NCBI GenBank assembly: GCA_007694015.1
Contig: RECO01000195.1
Location: 1-55,322 of the forward strand
DNA: 55,322 nucleotides
Direction: 5' to 3'
From: Geminicoccaceae bacterium
GTDB lineage: Bacteria; Pseudomonadota; Alphaproteobacteria; Geminicoccales; Geminicoccaceae
Below the pieces are notes generated by a model. The model was not told the DNA's origin, did no database searches, and saw only the letters and a list, made by a program, of their open reading frames with translations. A program made the position numbers and the translations under genes. Of this stretch, positions 32,352 to 41,703 are shown one piece after another (the first letter of the stretch is position 1; each line of letters opens with the position of its first letter).

Positions 32352-33599
32352 TCAAGCCGCGGACTGATCGGTGTCGCTGCCGTAGCGGCGGCGGACGTAG
32401 TCTTCGACGATGGCCTGGAATTCTTCGGCGATGTGGGCACCGCGCAGGGTCAGGCGCTTTTCGCCGTCGATGAACACGGGGGCTGCGGGCTGCTCGCCGG
32501 TGCCGGGCAGGCTGATGCCGATGTCGGCGTGCTTGCTCTCACCGGGGCCGTTGACGATGCAGCCCATGACCGCGACCTTCAGTTCCTCGACACCGGGATA
32601 GCTTTCCTTCCACACCGGCATCTGCGCCTTCAAATAATTCTCGATGCGCTCGGCCAGTTCCTGGAAGAAACTGGAGGTCGTGCGCCCGCAACCGGGGCAG
32701 GCCGTGACTTGCGGGGTGAACGCCCGCAGCCCCAAGGATTGCAGCACTTCCTGGCACACCTGCACTTCGACCACACGGGCTTCGCCGGGGCGGGGCGTCA
32801 ACGAGGCGCGGATGGTGTCGCCGATGCCTTCGGCCAGCAGGAGCGAGAGGGCGGCGGAGGTGGCGACGATCCCCTTGGCCCCCATGCCAGCCTCGGTCAG
32901 CCCCAAATGCAGCGCGTAGTCCGACCGCCTCGCCAGCTCGCGGTAGACGGCGACGAGGTCGGGCACGCGGCTGACCTTGGCCGAGAGGATGATGCGGTCC
33001 TTGGGCAAGCCGATCGCCTCGGCCTTGGCCGCACTCTCCAGGGCGGAGCGGACCAGGGCTTCGCGCATGACGCTGTCGGCGTCCCTCGGCACCGGCAGCG
33101 CCGCGTTTTCGTCCATCAGCTTCTGCGCGAGTTCCTGGTCCAACGACCCCCAATTGGCGCCGATGCGCACCGGCTTGCCGTATTCGATGGCCCGCTCGAC
33201 GATCATCTCGAACTGCCGGTCGCGCTTTTCGCGGAACCCGACATTGCCCGGATTGATCCGGTATTTGGCGAGGGCTTCGGCGCAGGCTGGATGGTCCTGC
33301 AAGAGCTTGTGGCCGTTGTAGTGGAAGCAGCCGACCAAGGGCACCTCGATGCCGAGCGCCATGAGCCGGTCGCGAACGTGCGGCACGGCGGCCGCCGCCG
33401 CATCGTTGTTGACGGTCATGCGCACGATTTCGGAGCCAGCCAGGACCAGCTCACGCACCTGGCGCACGGTGGAGTCGATGTCCGCCGTGTCGGTATTGGT
33501 CATCGACTGCACCACCACGGGCGCGTCGCCGCCGACCCTGACCTTGCCGACACGCACCTGCTGCGTCGGATGACGGACGACTTCGGAGAGCGCAACCAT
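32352..33599 (-). CDS. ispG: 4-hydroxy-3-methylbut-2-enyl-diphosphate synthase
   Basis: IspG (415 aa) is the [4Fe-4S] enzyme converting MEcPP to HMBPP in the MEP isoprenoid pathway, which supplies carotenoids and bacteriochlorophyll tails. It has [15 protein letters not shown] (about 28-42), the TIM barrel, CPGCGR and [11 protein letters not shown], which hold the cluster cysteines. ATG 33599 gives the usual length. The open frame continues upstream over a 13-bp triple tandem repeat and into the previous gene without similarity. It follows the rodZ-like gene by 80 bp. hisS and prfA, which often follow ispG in relatives, are not here. A hairpin element closes the gene. Confidence 0.95.
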   Translation of the reverse strand: MVALSEVVRHPTQQVRVGKVRVGGDAPVVVQSMTNTDTADIDSTVRQVRELVLAGSEIVRMTVNNDAAAAAVPHVRDRLMALGIEVPLVGCFHYNGHKLLQDHPACAEALAKYRINPGNVGFREKRDRQFEMIVERAIEYGKPVRIGANWGSLDQELAQKLMDENAALPVPRDADSVMREALVRSALESAAKAEAIGLPKDRIILSAKVSRVPDLVAVYRELARRSDYALHLGLTEAGMGAKGIVATSAALSLLLAEGIGDTIRASLTPRPGEARVVEVQVCQEVLQSLGLRAFTPQVTACPGCGRTTSSFFQELAERIENYLKAQMPVWKESYPGVEELKVAVMGCIVNGPGESKHADIGISLPGTGEQPAAPVFIDGEKRLTLRGAHIAEEFQAIVEDYVRRRYGSDTDQSAA

Positions 33600-33618
33600 G
33601 GACGACCTCGACCCTTTA

Positions 33619-33657
33619 CTGGGAGCCTGTGCTGGGAGCCTTCGCCGGGAACCTTCG
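33619..33657. repeat. 13-bp tandem repeat, three units
   Basis: Three adjoining 13-bp units, CTGGGAGCCTGTG, CTGGGAGCCTTCG and CCGGGAACCTTCG, fill most of the 80-bp gap between the rodZ-like gene and ispG. They lie just upstream of the ispG start. Function is unknown; slippage is a simple explanation. Confidence 0.6.
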
Positions 33658-33679
33658 CCGAACGATGCGGGCAGTGTGC

Positions 33680-34840
33680 TCAGTTCTGCGCGAATTGGGA
33701 ATGCAGACGATCCGCCTCGAGCGGAATGTCGCGGCGTACCTGCCCGGCTCCCCCGAGCGGTCGCATCACCTCGCCATCGACGATGACGTGCAGCCCGCCG
33801 GCATTGCCCGTCCAAAGCGCGAGGTCGCTGCGATCGGGCACGAAATAGGCATCGCCCGGCTCCATCGTGCGGGTCCAGACATAGGCCCGATCGGCGCTGC
33901 GCACCTGCACCCAACTCGGCGCACTGGCAACCAGGACGACGCGGCCACGGCCCGCCTGGTCGCCCATGGGCCGCGGCGTGACGCCACCGGCCTGGGCGGT
34001 AATCACGGCCATCAGCGTCTCGGCGTCGCGGGCGGGGGCCGGAGCAGCACCCTCGGCGGCCGCTTCGGCCGGTTGGTCAACGCCGTCGGTGCCGGCCGCC
34101 TCCGGTGCCGGGCCGTCGTCGAGCAGCGCGCTCAAGAGCGTGTCGGCATCGCCATCGGCGTTGTCGCCGAGCGCTGCCTCGTCGTCGAAGGCAAAGGCGT
34201 CGCTGGGTGCGGGCGCGGTCGGCACCGGCGGCAGTTCCGGCAGGTCCAAGGCCGCCAAAACACCGGCCACCGGCGCCTCGGGCGCGGAGGCCGGATCGGC
34301 GATCGAGTTGTCCGCGCCGGTGCGCACGGGTGCGCTCCCGGGGGCGGTGATCGCCACCTCGGGCGCGAGCGCGGGTGCCCCGGCCCGCTCCTGCCACGTC
34401 TGCCAACCGACATAGACGCCCGCCGCCAAGAGGACGGACACGCCGGCGAGGATCAACGGCGGGCGATGGCTTTCCGGCAGGGGCTCGCGGTATTGCAACC
34501 GTGGGTTCTGGGGCAGGAGTTCGCCCGCCCGCTTGACCTCGTCGACGATCGCCTCGCCGTCGAAGCCGAGATAGTCGGCATAGGAGCGCAGAAAACCCAA
34601 GGCGTAGGCGCGGCCTGGGATCTTGGCGAGTTCACCGTCCTCCAGATCGTGCAGATAAGCCGCGCGAATGCGCAGGAATTCCGCCACGTCGCGGACGTCC
34701 AGCCCTTGTTCTTCCCGCGCCTGGCGCAGATGCGTGCCGATCTGGCGCAGCAACGGTTCCGGCGCCATCGGCGCCGCAGCACCGGCTTCGGCAACAGCAC
34801 CGGCCTCGCTCGCCTTTCGCCCCCTCAATCGAATGCGCAC
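33680..34840 (-). CDS. RodZ-like helix-turn-helix membrane protein
   Basis: This 386-residue protein has the layout of RodZ/DUF4115 proteins. An N-terminal helix-turn-helix region (about 32-90: [20 protein letters not shown], then [16 protein letters not shown]) is followed by a single membrane helix (about 127-145), a long Ala/Pro/Asp-rich linker and a C-terminal DUF4115 beta domain ([20 protein letters not shown]). RodZ links MreB to the elongation complex in rod-shaped cells. It precedes ispG, as in many proteobacteria. The ATG at 34840 is the first in frame; ATG 34768 is an alternative that still keeps the HTH. Confidence 0.85.
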   Translation of the reverse strand: MRIRLRGRKASEAGAVAEAGAAAPMAPEPLLRQIGTHLRQAREEQGLDVRDVAEFLRIRAAYLHDLEDGELAKIPGRAYALGFLRSYADYLGFDGEAIVDEVKRAGELLPQNPRLQYREPLPESHRPPLILAGVSVLLAAGVYVGWQTWQERAGAPALAPEVAITAPGSAPVRTGADNSIADPASAPEAPVAGVLAALDLPELPPVPTAPAPSDAFAFDDEAALGDNADGDADTLLSALLDDGPAPEAAGTDGVDQPAEAAAEGAAPAPARDAETLMAVITAQAGGVTPRPMGDQAGRGRVVLVASAPSWVQVRSADRAYVWTRTMEPGDAYFVPDRSDLALWTGNAGGLHVIVDGEVMRPLGGAGQVRRDIPLEADRLHSQFAQN

Positions 34841-34923
34841 GGTCCCTCGCCAACGCTGTCGATCAACCCCATTGTTGATCGTCGTGTTGCACCAACGACG
34901 GTCGCTCGTCGATCATCGCTGCG

Positions 34924-37248
34924 TCAAAGCAAACCTTCTTCCGGCAAGTCGACGTTGCGATCCCGAACGTACCCATAGAGCGTATCACGCACCGAATGCA
35001 CCGGCAATTCAGCCTGAGTCATCAAAAAACGACAGGTAGCGCCAACATCGAGGGAGCGGATCACCGCCTTGATCGGACCAATGCTGGCCGATGTTACGGA
35101 AAGATCACGCACACCGAGGGCCACGAGGGCGATCGCATCGAGCGGCCGGCTCGCCATTTCGCCGCAGACGGACAAGCGCACCCCCGCCTTGCGGCAGCGT
35201 TCGACCAGGTGCCGGATCATGTGCAGGACCGCGGGCGATAGCGCGTCGTAGCGCCCGTTCAACCGCGGACTGCCGCGGTCGCAGGCGAAGAAGAACTGCA
35301 ACAGGTCGTTGGTGCCGACCGAAAGGAACGCGATCCGCTCCAGCAAGCGGTCGAGCTGAAACAACAAGGCCGGCACCTCGAGCATCGCGCCGACCTCGAC
35401 CCGTTCCGGCGTCGGCTCGCCCCGACGCCGGGCCCGATCCAACTCCAGGTCGAGCAGCGCCTTGGCACGGTCGAATTCGGCAACCTCCGCAACCATCGGA
35501 AACATGACCCGCATCGGCCTTACGCCGTGGGCACGGATCAAGGCGCGGAGTTGGTGGCGCAGGAGCGACGGCTGATCGAGGGTGAGACGCAGGGCGCGCC
35601 AGCCCATGGCCGGGTTTTCTTCGTGCGGGAACCGCCAATAGGGCAGGATTTTGTCGCTGCCGACGTCGAGGGTGCGAAAGGTGCAAGGCCGTCCTTCGAG
35701 GGCGGTGACGACGCGCGTATAGAGTTCGGTCTGGTCCTGGACGCCCGGAAAGGCCGCGCGCACCATGTAGGCGAGTTCGGTGCGGTAGAGGCCGATGCCG
35801 ATTGCCCCGCTGTCGGCCAGCGAGTCGAGGTCCATCAAGAAGGCGGCATTCAGCGAGAGGTCGACGCCGACCCCGTCGCGGCTCACGGTCGGCAGGTGGC
35901 GCAGCTCGCGAATGCGCGCCCTAGCTGCCTGGCGGGCCGCCAGCGAACGGTCGAAGGCGTGCACCACGTCCTCGCTCGGCCGCACGAACACCTGGCCGTG
36001 GTCGGCGTCGAGCGCCACGATGTCCTGCTCGCGCACGGCGGCGAAGGCGCGATCGACCCCGCCCAGCACCGGAATTTCCAAAGCCCGCGCGATGATCGTG
36101 GCATGCGCGGTGTGCGAGCCCTCCTCCAACACCAGCCCCTTGAGCCTCTCGCGGTCGTAGTCGAGCAATTCGGCAGCGCTGAGCGTGCGGGCGATGACGA
36201 TGGCGCGGTCGGGCAGGTCCTCCGGTGCGCGGCCCCGAGGGGTGCCGACCAGATGGCCGAGCAGGCGGTTCGCCAGGTCGTCCAGGTCCAACAGGCGTTC
36301 GCGGAGATAGGCGTTCGGGGAATGGCTGAGCCGCGCCTTGGTCTCCTCCTGGACGCGGCGCACCGCGGCCTCGGCGGTGAGCCCCGTCAGGATCGCTTCG
36401 TGCAGGCGGCGAAACCACGAGCGATCGTGGCTCAGCATCCGATAGGCTTCCAACACGTCGCCATGCTCGCCGAGGCCGAGACCGGCACTGGCGACGAGGC
36501 GGTCGACGTCGAGGCGGAGCGCCTGCATGGCGCGCTCGAGGCGCGCCGTCTCCAGCCCCGGATTGTCGCTGACGAAGCGGGTGACGCGGGGCGGCGGGTG
36601 GTGCAGGACCGCATGGCCCAGGGCGACGCCCCGGACGAGTGCCGTGCCGACCAGGCGCTGCGGCGGCGCCGAGATGCTCGCCAGGTCGGTATAGATTTCG
36701 GCGTCGACCAGGCCGCCCGAGGCGAGCATTTCGCCGAGCAGCGTGGCGATGATCTCCAGCGCCTCGACCTCGTCCTCGGCATAGGCGCGGGCGGCCGTGT
36801 TCTGCACCACGATCACACCCGCGACCTCACCGCCGCGCAGGATCGGGACGCCCAAAAACGACCGGTAGATCTCCTCGCCGGTCTCGGGGAAATACTGAAA
36901 GCGCGGGTCGTTCTGCGCTTCGGAGGTGTTCACGATCTCGGCGGTCTGGGCGATGTGGCCGACGAGGCCCTCGCCCGCGCGCATCCGGGTTTGATGCACG
37001 GCATCCAGGCGCAGGCCCTGCGTCGCGAACAGCTCCATGATGTTGCCGGCGCGCCGGACGTAGATCGAGCACACTTCCGCCACCATGTCGGTGGCGATCA
37101 GGTTGACGATGCGGTCGAGACGCTGTTGCGGCCGAATCGGGGCGGCGGCCAGCTCCATGATGCGACGGAGCAGGCGGCGGGCCGCACTCAGCTCGGCGCC
37201 GCGGGATTCGCTCGCCAAGGATGGTGCCGCACCCCAGCCGGCGCTCAT
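34924..37248 (-). CDS. ptsP: PEP-protein phosphotransferase with GAF domain (EI-Ntr)
   Basis: PtsP (774 aa) is enzyme I of the nitrogen PTS, passing phosphate from PEP to NPr. Domains in order are a GAF sensor (about 30-180), the PEP-utilising N-terminal part (about 195-320), the swivelling domain with phospho-acceptor His382 in HTAHATIIAR, and the PEP-binding barrel with IGLYRTELAYM, TLDVGSDKILPYW, SVGTNDLLQFFFACDR and CGEMASRPLD. The active Cys is in CGEMA. ATG 37248 overlaps the preceding gene's stop (ATGA). The open frame continues far upstream inside other genes without similarity. The GAF domain is where nitrogen signals such as glutamine are thought to act. Confidence 0.94.
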   Translation of the reverse strand: MSAGWGAAPSLASESRGAELSAARRLLRRIMELAAAPIRPQQRLDRIVNLIATDMVAEVCSIYVRRAGNIMELFATQGLRLDAVHQTRMRAGEGLVGHIAQTAEIVNTSEAQNDPRFQYFPETGEEIYRSFLGVPILRGGEVAGVIVVQNTAARAYAEDEVEALEIIATLLGEMLASGGLVDAEIYTDLASISAPPQRLVGTALVRGVALGHAVLHHPPPRVTRFVSDNPGLETARLERAMQALRLDVDRLVASAGLGLGEHGDVLEAYRMLSHDRSWFRRLHEAILTGLTAEAAVRRVQEETKARLSHSPNAYLRERLLDLDDLANRLLGHLVGTPRGRAPEDLPDRAIVIARTLSAAELLDYDRERLKGLVLEEGSHTAHATIIARALEIPVLGGVDRAFAAVREQDIVALDADHGQVFVRPSEDVVHAFDRSLAARQAARARIRELRHLPTVSRDGVGVDLSLNAAFLMDLDSLADSGAIGIGLYRTELAYMVRAAFPGVQDQTELYTRVVTALEGRPCTFRTLDVGSDKILPYWRFPHEENPAMGWRALRLTLDQPSLLRHQLRALIRAHGVRPMRVMFPMVAEVAEFDRAKALLDLELDRARRRGEPTPERVEVGAMLEVPALLFQLDRLLERIAFLSVGTNDLLQFFFACDRGSPRLNGRYDALSPAVLHMIRHLVERCRKAGVRLSVCGEMASRPLDAIALVALGVRDLSVTSASIGPIKAVIRSLDVGATCRFLMTQAELPVHSVRDTLYGYVRDRNVDLPEEGLL

Positions 37249-38276
37249 GAAGCGAGGTCCAAACGCTCCAGTGCCAGGGCCGCCTGGGCCAAGAGGTCGG
37301 CCAGGATTTCCGCCACCGGCTGCACCGATTTGACCATGCCGACGCTCTGCCCCGCCATCAGTGAGCCGTTCTCGACATCGCCGTCGACCACGGCGCGGCG
37401 CAAGGCACCGGCCCAAAAATGCTCGATGGCGAGTGCGGCTTCCTCGAAGCCGAGTTCGCCCGCGCGAAAGCGCCGAATGGTTTCGACCTGCATCGCCGTG
37501 AACCGCTGGGTGCCCTTGTTCAACAGGGCGCGCACGGGGATCACCTTGAAGGCGGGGTCGACTTGGACGGTCGGTTGGGCGTCGCGCGCCTGGGCGCGGA
37601 TCAATGCTTCCTTGAAGCGGGGATGGGCAACCGATTCCGCCGCACAGGCGAAGCGGGTGCCGAGCTGGCAGCCGGCCGCGCCCATCTGCAGATAGGCGGC
37701 GATGGCCTCGCCGTGGCCGATGCCGCCGGCGACGAACACCGGCACCTCGCGCACCACGGGCAGCACTTCCTGGGCCAGGACGCTGGTCGAGACCGGGCCG
37801 ATGTGGCCGCCGGCCTCCGCACCTTCGATGATCAGGCCGTCGACACCGATGCGGATCAGGCGTTTGGCCACCGCCGCGGCCGGGGCGAAGGTCAGGACCT
37901 TGGCGCCGCCCCGCTTGGCGTGGGCCACCTGGTCCTTGGTCGGGAGACCGCCGGCGAAGACGACGTGGCCGACGCCTTGCTCGACGCAGCGCTCGATCAG
38001 GGCGTCGAGTTCGGGGTGCATCACGATCAGGTTGACGCCGAAGGGTCGGTCGGTGCGCTGCCGGGTCGCCTCGATCTCGGCCGACAGAAGGTCCGGCGAC
38101 ATCGAGCCGCAAGCCAGCACGCCGAACCCACCGGCGTTCGAAATGGCCGCGACCAACTGGCGTTCCGAGACCCAGGTCATCGCCCCGCCGAGGATCGCCT
38201 CCTCCGAGCCCAACAGCTCGCGGCCGCGGCGGGTCAAATGGCGCAGACGCGCCGAGCGAGGGGCGACCAGGTCCAT
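37245..38276 (-). CDS. Nitronate monooxygenase-like FMN enzyme
   Basis: This 343-residue TIM-barrel flavoprotein belongs to the nitronate monooxygenase/2-nitropropane dioxygenase family. GAMTWVSERQLVAAISNAGGFG (by position, about 30-51), the phosphate-binding IIEGAEAGGHIGP, PVFVAGGIGHGEAIAAYL and AAGCQLGTRFA are the FMN-binding blocks. The catalytic His lies in GGHIG. FabK-type enoyl reductases share this fold, so the reaction is not certain. ATG 38276 starts 2 bp after the lysC stop, and its own stop overlaps the ptsP start, so it is inserted seamlessly into a lysC-ptsP operon. Confidence 0.82.
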   Translation of the reverse strand: MDLVAPRSARLRHLTRRGRELLGSEEAILGGAMTWVSERQLVAAISNAGGFGVLACGSMSPDLLSAEIEATRQRTDRPFGVNLIVMHPELDALIERCVEQGVGHVVFAGGLPTKDQVAHAKRGGAKVLTFAPAAAVAKRLIRIGVDGLIIEGAEAGGHIGPVSTSVLAQEVLPVVREVPVFVAGGIGHGEAIAAYLQMGAAGCQLGTRFACAAESVAHPRFKEALIRAQARDAQPTVQVDPAFKVIPVRALLNKGTQRFTAMQVETIRRFRAGELGFEEAALAIEHFWAGALRRAVVDGDVENGSLMAGQSVGMVKSVQPVAEILADLLAQAALALERLDLAS

Positions 38277-38278
38277 GG

Positions 38279-39505
38279 TCAGTCCTCGGCGTCGAGACCG
38301 TAGGCGGTGTGCAGCGCGCGAATGGCCAGCTCGGTGTACTCCTCCGGAATGAGGACGCTGATCTTGATCTCCGAGGTGGAGATGGCGCGAATGTTGATGC
38401 CCTTGTCGGCCAGCACGCGAAACATCTGGTGCGCCACGCCGGCGTGGCTGCGCATGCCGACACCAACCACCGAGACCTTGACCACGTCCTTGTCGGCGTC
38501 GACCCGCTCGCAACCCAATTCGGCGGCGATCGGCGCCAGCACGTCGTGGGCGCGGGCGAGATCCGCCTCCGTGACGGTGAACGTAAGGTCGGTGCGCGCA
38601 CCGTCCGGCGACACGCTCTGCACGATCATGTCGACGTTGACGTTGGCCTGGGCCAACGGGCCGAAAATGGCCGCCGCCACGCCCGGCTGGTCACGCACGC
38701 CGATCAGCGTGACCTTGGCCTCGTCGCGGCTGTAGGTGATGCCGGAAACCAGTTGATCTTCCATCATGAGGTCGTCTGCTACCACGAATGTGCCGGGTTT
38801 GTCCTCGAAACTGGACAGGACCTGGACGGGAACGCCGTATTGCATGGCGAGGGCGACCGACCGCGTCTGCAGCACCTTGGCGCCGAGCGAAGCCATCTCC
38901 AGCATTTCCTCGAAGGTGATGCGCTCGAGCTTGCGGGCCCGCGGCACGATGCGCGGGTCGGTGGTGTAGACGCCATCGACGTCGGTGAAGATGTCGCAGC
39001 GGGCGGCGCCGAGGGCGGCGGCGAGGGCCACGGCCGACGTATCGGAGCCGCCGCGGCCGAGGGTGGTGATGCGCCCTTCGGCGGTCACGCCCTGAAAGCC
39101 GGGCACCACCGCCACCTCGCCCCGGTCGAGGGCGGCGAGAATGGCCTCGCGCTCGATGGAGGCGATGCGGGCCTTGCCGTGGGCGGTGTCGGTGGCGACC
39201 GGCACCTGCCAGCCCATGAACGAGCGGGCCTTGACCCCGATCGCCTGCAGCGCCACGGCCAATAGGCCGCTCGTGACCTGCTCGCCCGAGGCGACGACCA
39301 CGTCGTACTCGGCCCGATCCGCCGTGGACCCGCCCAGCTCGTCGACCCAGGCGACCAGTTGGTTGGTGTGGCCGGCCATGGCCGAGACGACGACGGCGAC
39401 GCGTTCGCCGGCGGCGACGTGGCGCTGCACGCGCGCCGCGACGCGGCGCAGACGCTCGGGATCGGCTACGGAGGTGCCGCCGAATTTCTGGACGACGAGG
39501 GTCAA
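38279..39505 (-). CDS. lysC: Aspartate kinase
   Basis: LysC (408 aa) phosphorylates aspartate, the first step to lysine, threonine and methionine. VVQKFGGTSVADPERLR opens the kinase domain, and GRGGSDTSAVALAAALGA and FTDVDGVYTTDPRIVP (about 168-185, by position) are kinase signatures. The C terminus has two ACT domains, which carry feedback control. The start is TTG 39505 with AAGGA 8 bp upstream, giving the usual length; the family begins there. It heads the lysC-NMO-ptsP operon and is divergent from ubiG. Confidence 0.95.
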   Translation of the reverse strand: MTLVVQKFGGTSVADPERLRRVAARVQRHVAAGERVAVVVSAMAGHTNQLVAWVDELGGSTADRAEYDVVVASGEQVTSGLLAVALQAIGVKARSFMGWQVPVATDTAHGKARIASIEREAILAALDRGEVAVVPGFQGVTAEGRITTLGRGGSDTSAVALAAALGAARCDIFTDVDGVYTTDPRIVPRARKLERITFEEMLEMASLGAKVLQTRSVALAMQYGVPVQVLSSFEDKPGTFVVADDLMMEDQLVSGITYSRDEAKVTLIGVRDQPGVAAAIFGPLAQANVNVDMIVQSVSPDGARTDLTFTVTEADLARAHDVLAPIAAELGCERVDADKDVVKVSVVGVGMRSHAGVAHQMFRVLADKGINIRAISTSEIKISVLIPEEYTELAIRALHTAYGLDAED

Positions 39506-39656
39506 GGGTACGATCCTTGGATGGCGTTCGGCGGATGGCAGTCGGCAACGCAGGCTGCGCAACCCCCGGTCGAGCCGGGGCGATCACGCGCGTTTCTTAG
39601 CTTTTCGGGCGGACTTGGCAAGTTTAGCTTGCCGCCGGACAAAGAGAAAGGATGCC

Positions 39657-40403
39657 ATGAGCAGCACGTCCGGCAGCGTCGATCCGCAGGAACTGGCGAA
39701 GTTCGACGTTCATGCGAACGAGTGGTGGGACCCGCGCGGTCCGCTGGCGCCGTTGCACGCGATGAACCCGGCAAGGCTCGCCTTCATCCGCGAGGCGGCC
39801 GAAGGTACCTTCGGTAGGGTGCCGCCGGAGGGGCTGCCGCTCGCCGGGCAGACCGTCTTGGACGTCGGCTGCGGCGGCGGACTGTTGGCGGAGCCCTTGG
39901 CCCGGCTCGGCGGTACCGTGACCGGGATCGACCTGGTGGCGGGGGCGCTGCACACCGCCCGGCGCCATGCGGCCGAGGAGGGGCTGGAGATCGCCTACCG
40001 GCTGGAGCCGGCCGAGGCCCTGGCGGCGGCGGGCGAGCGGTTCGACCTCGTGGTGGCCTCGGAGGTGATCGAGCACGTCGAGGAGCCGACCGGGTTCGTC
40101 GCCACGCTCGGCGCCCTCACCGCGCCTGGCGGTCTTTTGGTGATCACCACCTTGAACCGGACGCCGCGGGCGTTCGTCGAGGCGATCGTGGGTGCGGAGT
40201 ACCTGTTGGGCTGGCTGCCGCGGGGGACGCATCGCTGGCAGCGCTTCGTCAAGCCGGCGGAACTCGCCGCCTGGCTGCGCCGCTCGGGCTTCGCCGTGGA
40301 CCGCTTGAGCGGCATGGGCTGGAACCCGGCCCGGAACGATTTCGAGCTGCGCCGGGACGTGAGCGTCAACTACCTCTTGGCGGCCCGCCGCCTCGGCGAC
40401 TGA
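39657..40403 (+). CDS. ubiG: Ubiquinone biosynthesis O-methyltransferase
   Basis: UbiG (248 aa) carries out both O-methylations in ubiquinone synthesis. The family N terminus SVDPQELAKFDVHANEWWDP is visible, as are SAM motif I VLDVGCGGGLLAEPLA (about 67-82), EVIEHVE, and GTHRWQRFVKP, the UbiG-specific loop. ATG 39657 has AAAGGA upstream. It is divergent from lysC; the 150-bp gap contains the hairpin GGCAAG/CTTGCC at about 39616-39632. The ubiG/lysC divergent pair is common in Alphaproteobacteria. Confidence 0.95.
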   Translation: MSSTSGSVDPQELAKFDVHANEWWDPRGPLAPLHAMNPARLAFIREAAEGTFGRVPPEGLPLAGQTVLDVGCGGGLLAEPLARLGGTVTGIDLVAGALHTARRHAAEEGLEIAYRLEPAEALAAAGERFDLVVASEVIEHVEEPTGFVATLGALTAPGGLLVITTLNRTPRAFVEAIVGAEYLLGWLPRGTHRWQRFVKPAELAAWLRRSGFAVDRLSGMGWNPARNDFELRRDVSVNYLLAARRLGD

Positions 40404-40478
40404 GGGGGGGCGACCGAGGCGGCTCATCGCACCTTACGCCGCGCGGCGCCGCCCGAACCCGACCGCTACCACCTCGTC

Positions 40479-40535
40479 ACGCTGCCCCCCAAACGCTGCC
40501 CCCAACCGCTGCCCCCAACCGCTACCCCAAACGCT
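40479..40535. repeat. Imperfect 13-bp tandem repeat, about four units
   Basis: Units such as ACGCTGCCCCCAA, CCGCTGCCCCCAA and CCGCTACCCCAA follow each other head to tail between ubiG and the PRC-barrel gene, with small length changes. It directly precedes the truncated MITE-like copy. Confidence 0.6.
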
Positions 40536-40540
40536 ACCTA

Positions 40541-40591
40541 GGGCGCGGGGGTGCGGGATGGGCAGAGCTCCACCTGACCGGACACCGCTCC
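40541..40591. repeat. MITE-like element, truncated copy 3
   Basis: Only the right half of the element is recognised: GGTGCGGGATGGGC is identical to copy 2 (from 24677), followed by a diverged GAGCTCCACCTGACCGG and an end resembling the terminal repeat. The left half has been replaced by the tandem repeat. This is a decayed copy. Confidence 0.55.
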
Positions 40592-40742
40592 AGGCCCGCG
40601 CCTCGACCGTCCGCCTGACCAAGCCCTGCGGCGGGAACTCCAGGCCCAGCCGATCGTTCCTCCTCGAGTTGGCCCCGCGGCCAGCAACGGAGCGCGCCCG
40701 CCGCCACGGCGCGTCCGCAAAACCGGGAAGCGGAGGAACGAG

Positions 40743-41639
40743 ATGCGCAAGACCCTCCTGGCATCGACAGCGGTGGTGCTCTTGGCAGTCCCCAGCTGGG
40801 CGCAGGCCGAAGAACCGCCGAGGGCCGGTGCAGCCGGCGAGTTTGCCGAACAATGCATGCAGGACCTCAGGCTGTTCTCCCAGCGGATGGTGGACGAGGG
40901 CTATTGGTTCACGGGCTACCGCGGAACCTGGGGCTGGCACGGCTGGGGTGCGGGCGTCGACACGCCACCCGGCGTGTTGCCGCCCGCCGATCCCGCGGCG
41001 CGCGCCCCGGCCCCGCGCGATCCGGTGGGCGCCCAGCCCGGCATGATGCCGCCCACCCCCTGGGCCGTGGCAGGCTGGGCGACGTCGCCAGGGCACGAGA
41101 TCCTCTCGCTGCAAAACGCCGCCATGGTGCTGGCGCGGCACGGCGACGAGGCCGGCTGCCAGTTCGTCCTGGAGCGAACCGAGGCCATCTACGACCACTA
41201 CGCGGGCCAGCTCCGCGCGGCGGGGGTCGAGCCCGGGGAGATCAGTGCCTGGCGGCAGGAGCAGATCGCGGCTGCGCAACCGGTGCGCGAGGTCGAGCAT
41301 ATCTTCTCCTTCGAGCACATCACCGGGACGGAGATCCGTAATCTCCAGGACGAGCACATCGGCAATGTCGACGACTTGGTGTGGCACCCGGAGACGGGCG
41401 AGATCAGCTTCGCCATCGTCGGCCATGGCGGATTTTTGGGCTTCGGGCAGAGCTACGCGGCGGTGCCTTGGGAGATGTTCATGGCCACGCCCGGCTTCGA
41501 AACCCTGCTCATGGACGCCCCGGCCGCGGCCATCGAGGACGCCCCGGAGGTGACGGCCGAGGAGCTGACCGGCCGCGACGCCTTCACCGCCGCCAGCGAC
41601 CGGATCAGGGACTATTGGGCGGGCTACGACCAGAGCTGA
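40743..41639 (+). CDS. Exported PRC-barrel domain protein
   Basis: This 298-residue protein has a signal peptide (LASTAVVLLAVPSWAQA, cleavage about 22) and a C-terminal PRC-barrel domain (about 203-258: ITGTEIRNLQDEHIGNVDDL, ISFAIVGHGGFLGFGQSYAA, VPWEMF). The middle part is rich in Trp/Gly/Pro and unrecognised. PRC barrels occur in the photosynthetic reaction centre H subunit and RimM, and in many envelope proteins of Alphaproteobacteria. This exported version is not reaction-centre H. GGAGGAACGAG precedes the ATG. Function is unknown. Confidence 0.75.
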   Translation: MRKTLLASTAVVLLAVPSWAQAEEPPRAGAAGEFAEQCMQDLRLFSQRMVDEGYWFTGYRGTWGWHGWGAGVDTPPGVLPPADPAARAPAPRDPVGAQPGMMPPTPWAVAGWATSPGHEILSLQNAAMVLARHGDEAGCQFVLERTEAIYDHYAGQLRAAGVEPGEISAWRQEQIAAAQPVREVEHIFSFEHITGTEIRNLQDEHIGNVDDLVWHPETGEISFAIVGHGGFLGFGQSYAAVPWEMFMATPGFETLLMDAPAAAIEDAPEVTAEELTGRDAFTAASDRIRDYWAGYDQS

Positions 41640-41703
41640 ACCGCGGCCGCGCCGCCGTCGCCAACGGCGGCGGGGGGCGCGCCCGTTCAGGGTCAGGGTC
41701 AGG

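Larger units (their letters stand above)
40404..40742. other. Intergenic region with repeats, ubiG / PRC-barrel gene
   Basis: This 339-bp stretch holds no supported gene. It contains a 13-bp tandem repeat (40479-40535) and a truncated MITE-like copy (40541-40591). The last part holds GGAGGAACGAG, the ribosome site for the PRC-barrel gene. No promoter is convincing. Confidence 0.5.

Noticed and set aside
33619-33657. Short spaced repeats as a CRISPR array
   Set aside because: The units are only 13 bp, adjoin without spacers, and no cas gene is present; no CRISPR array was seen anywhere in the window.
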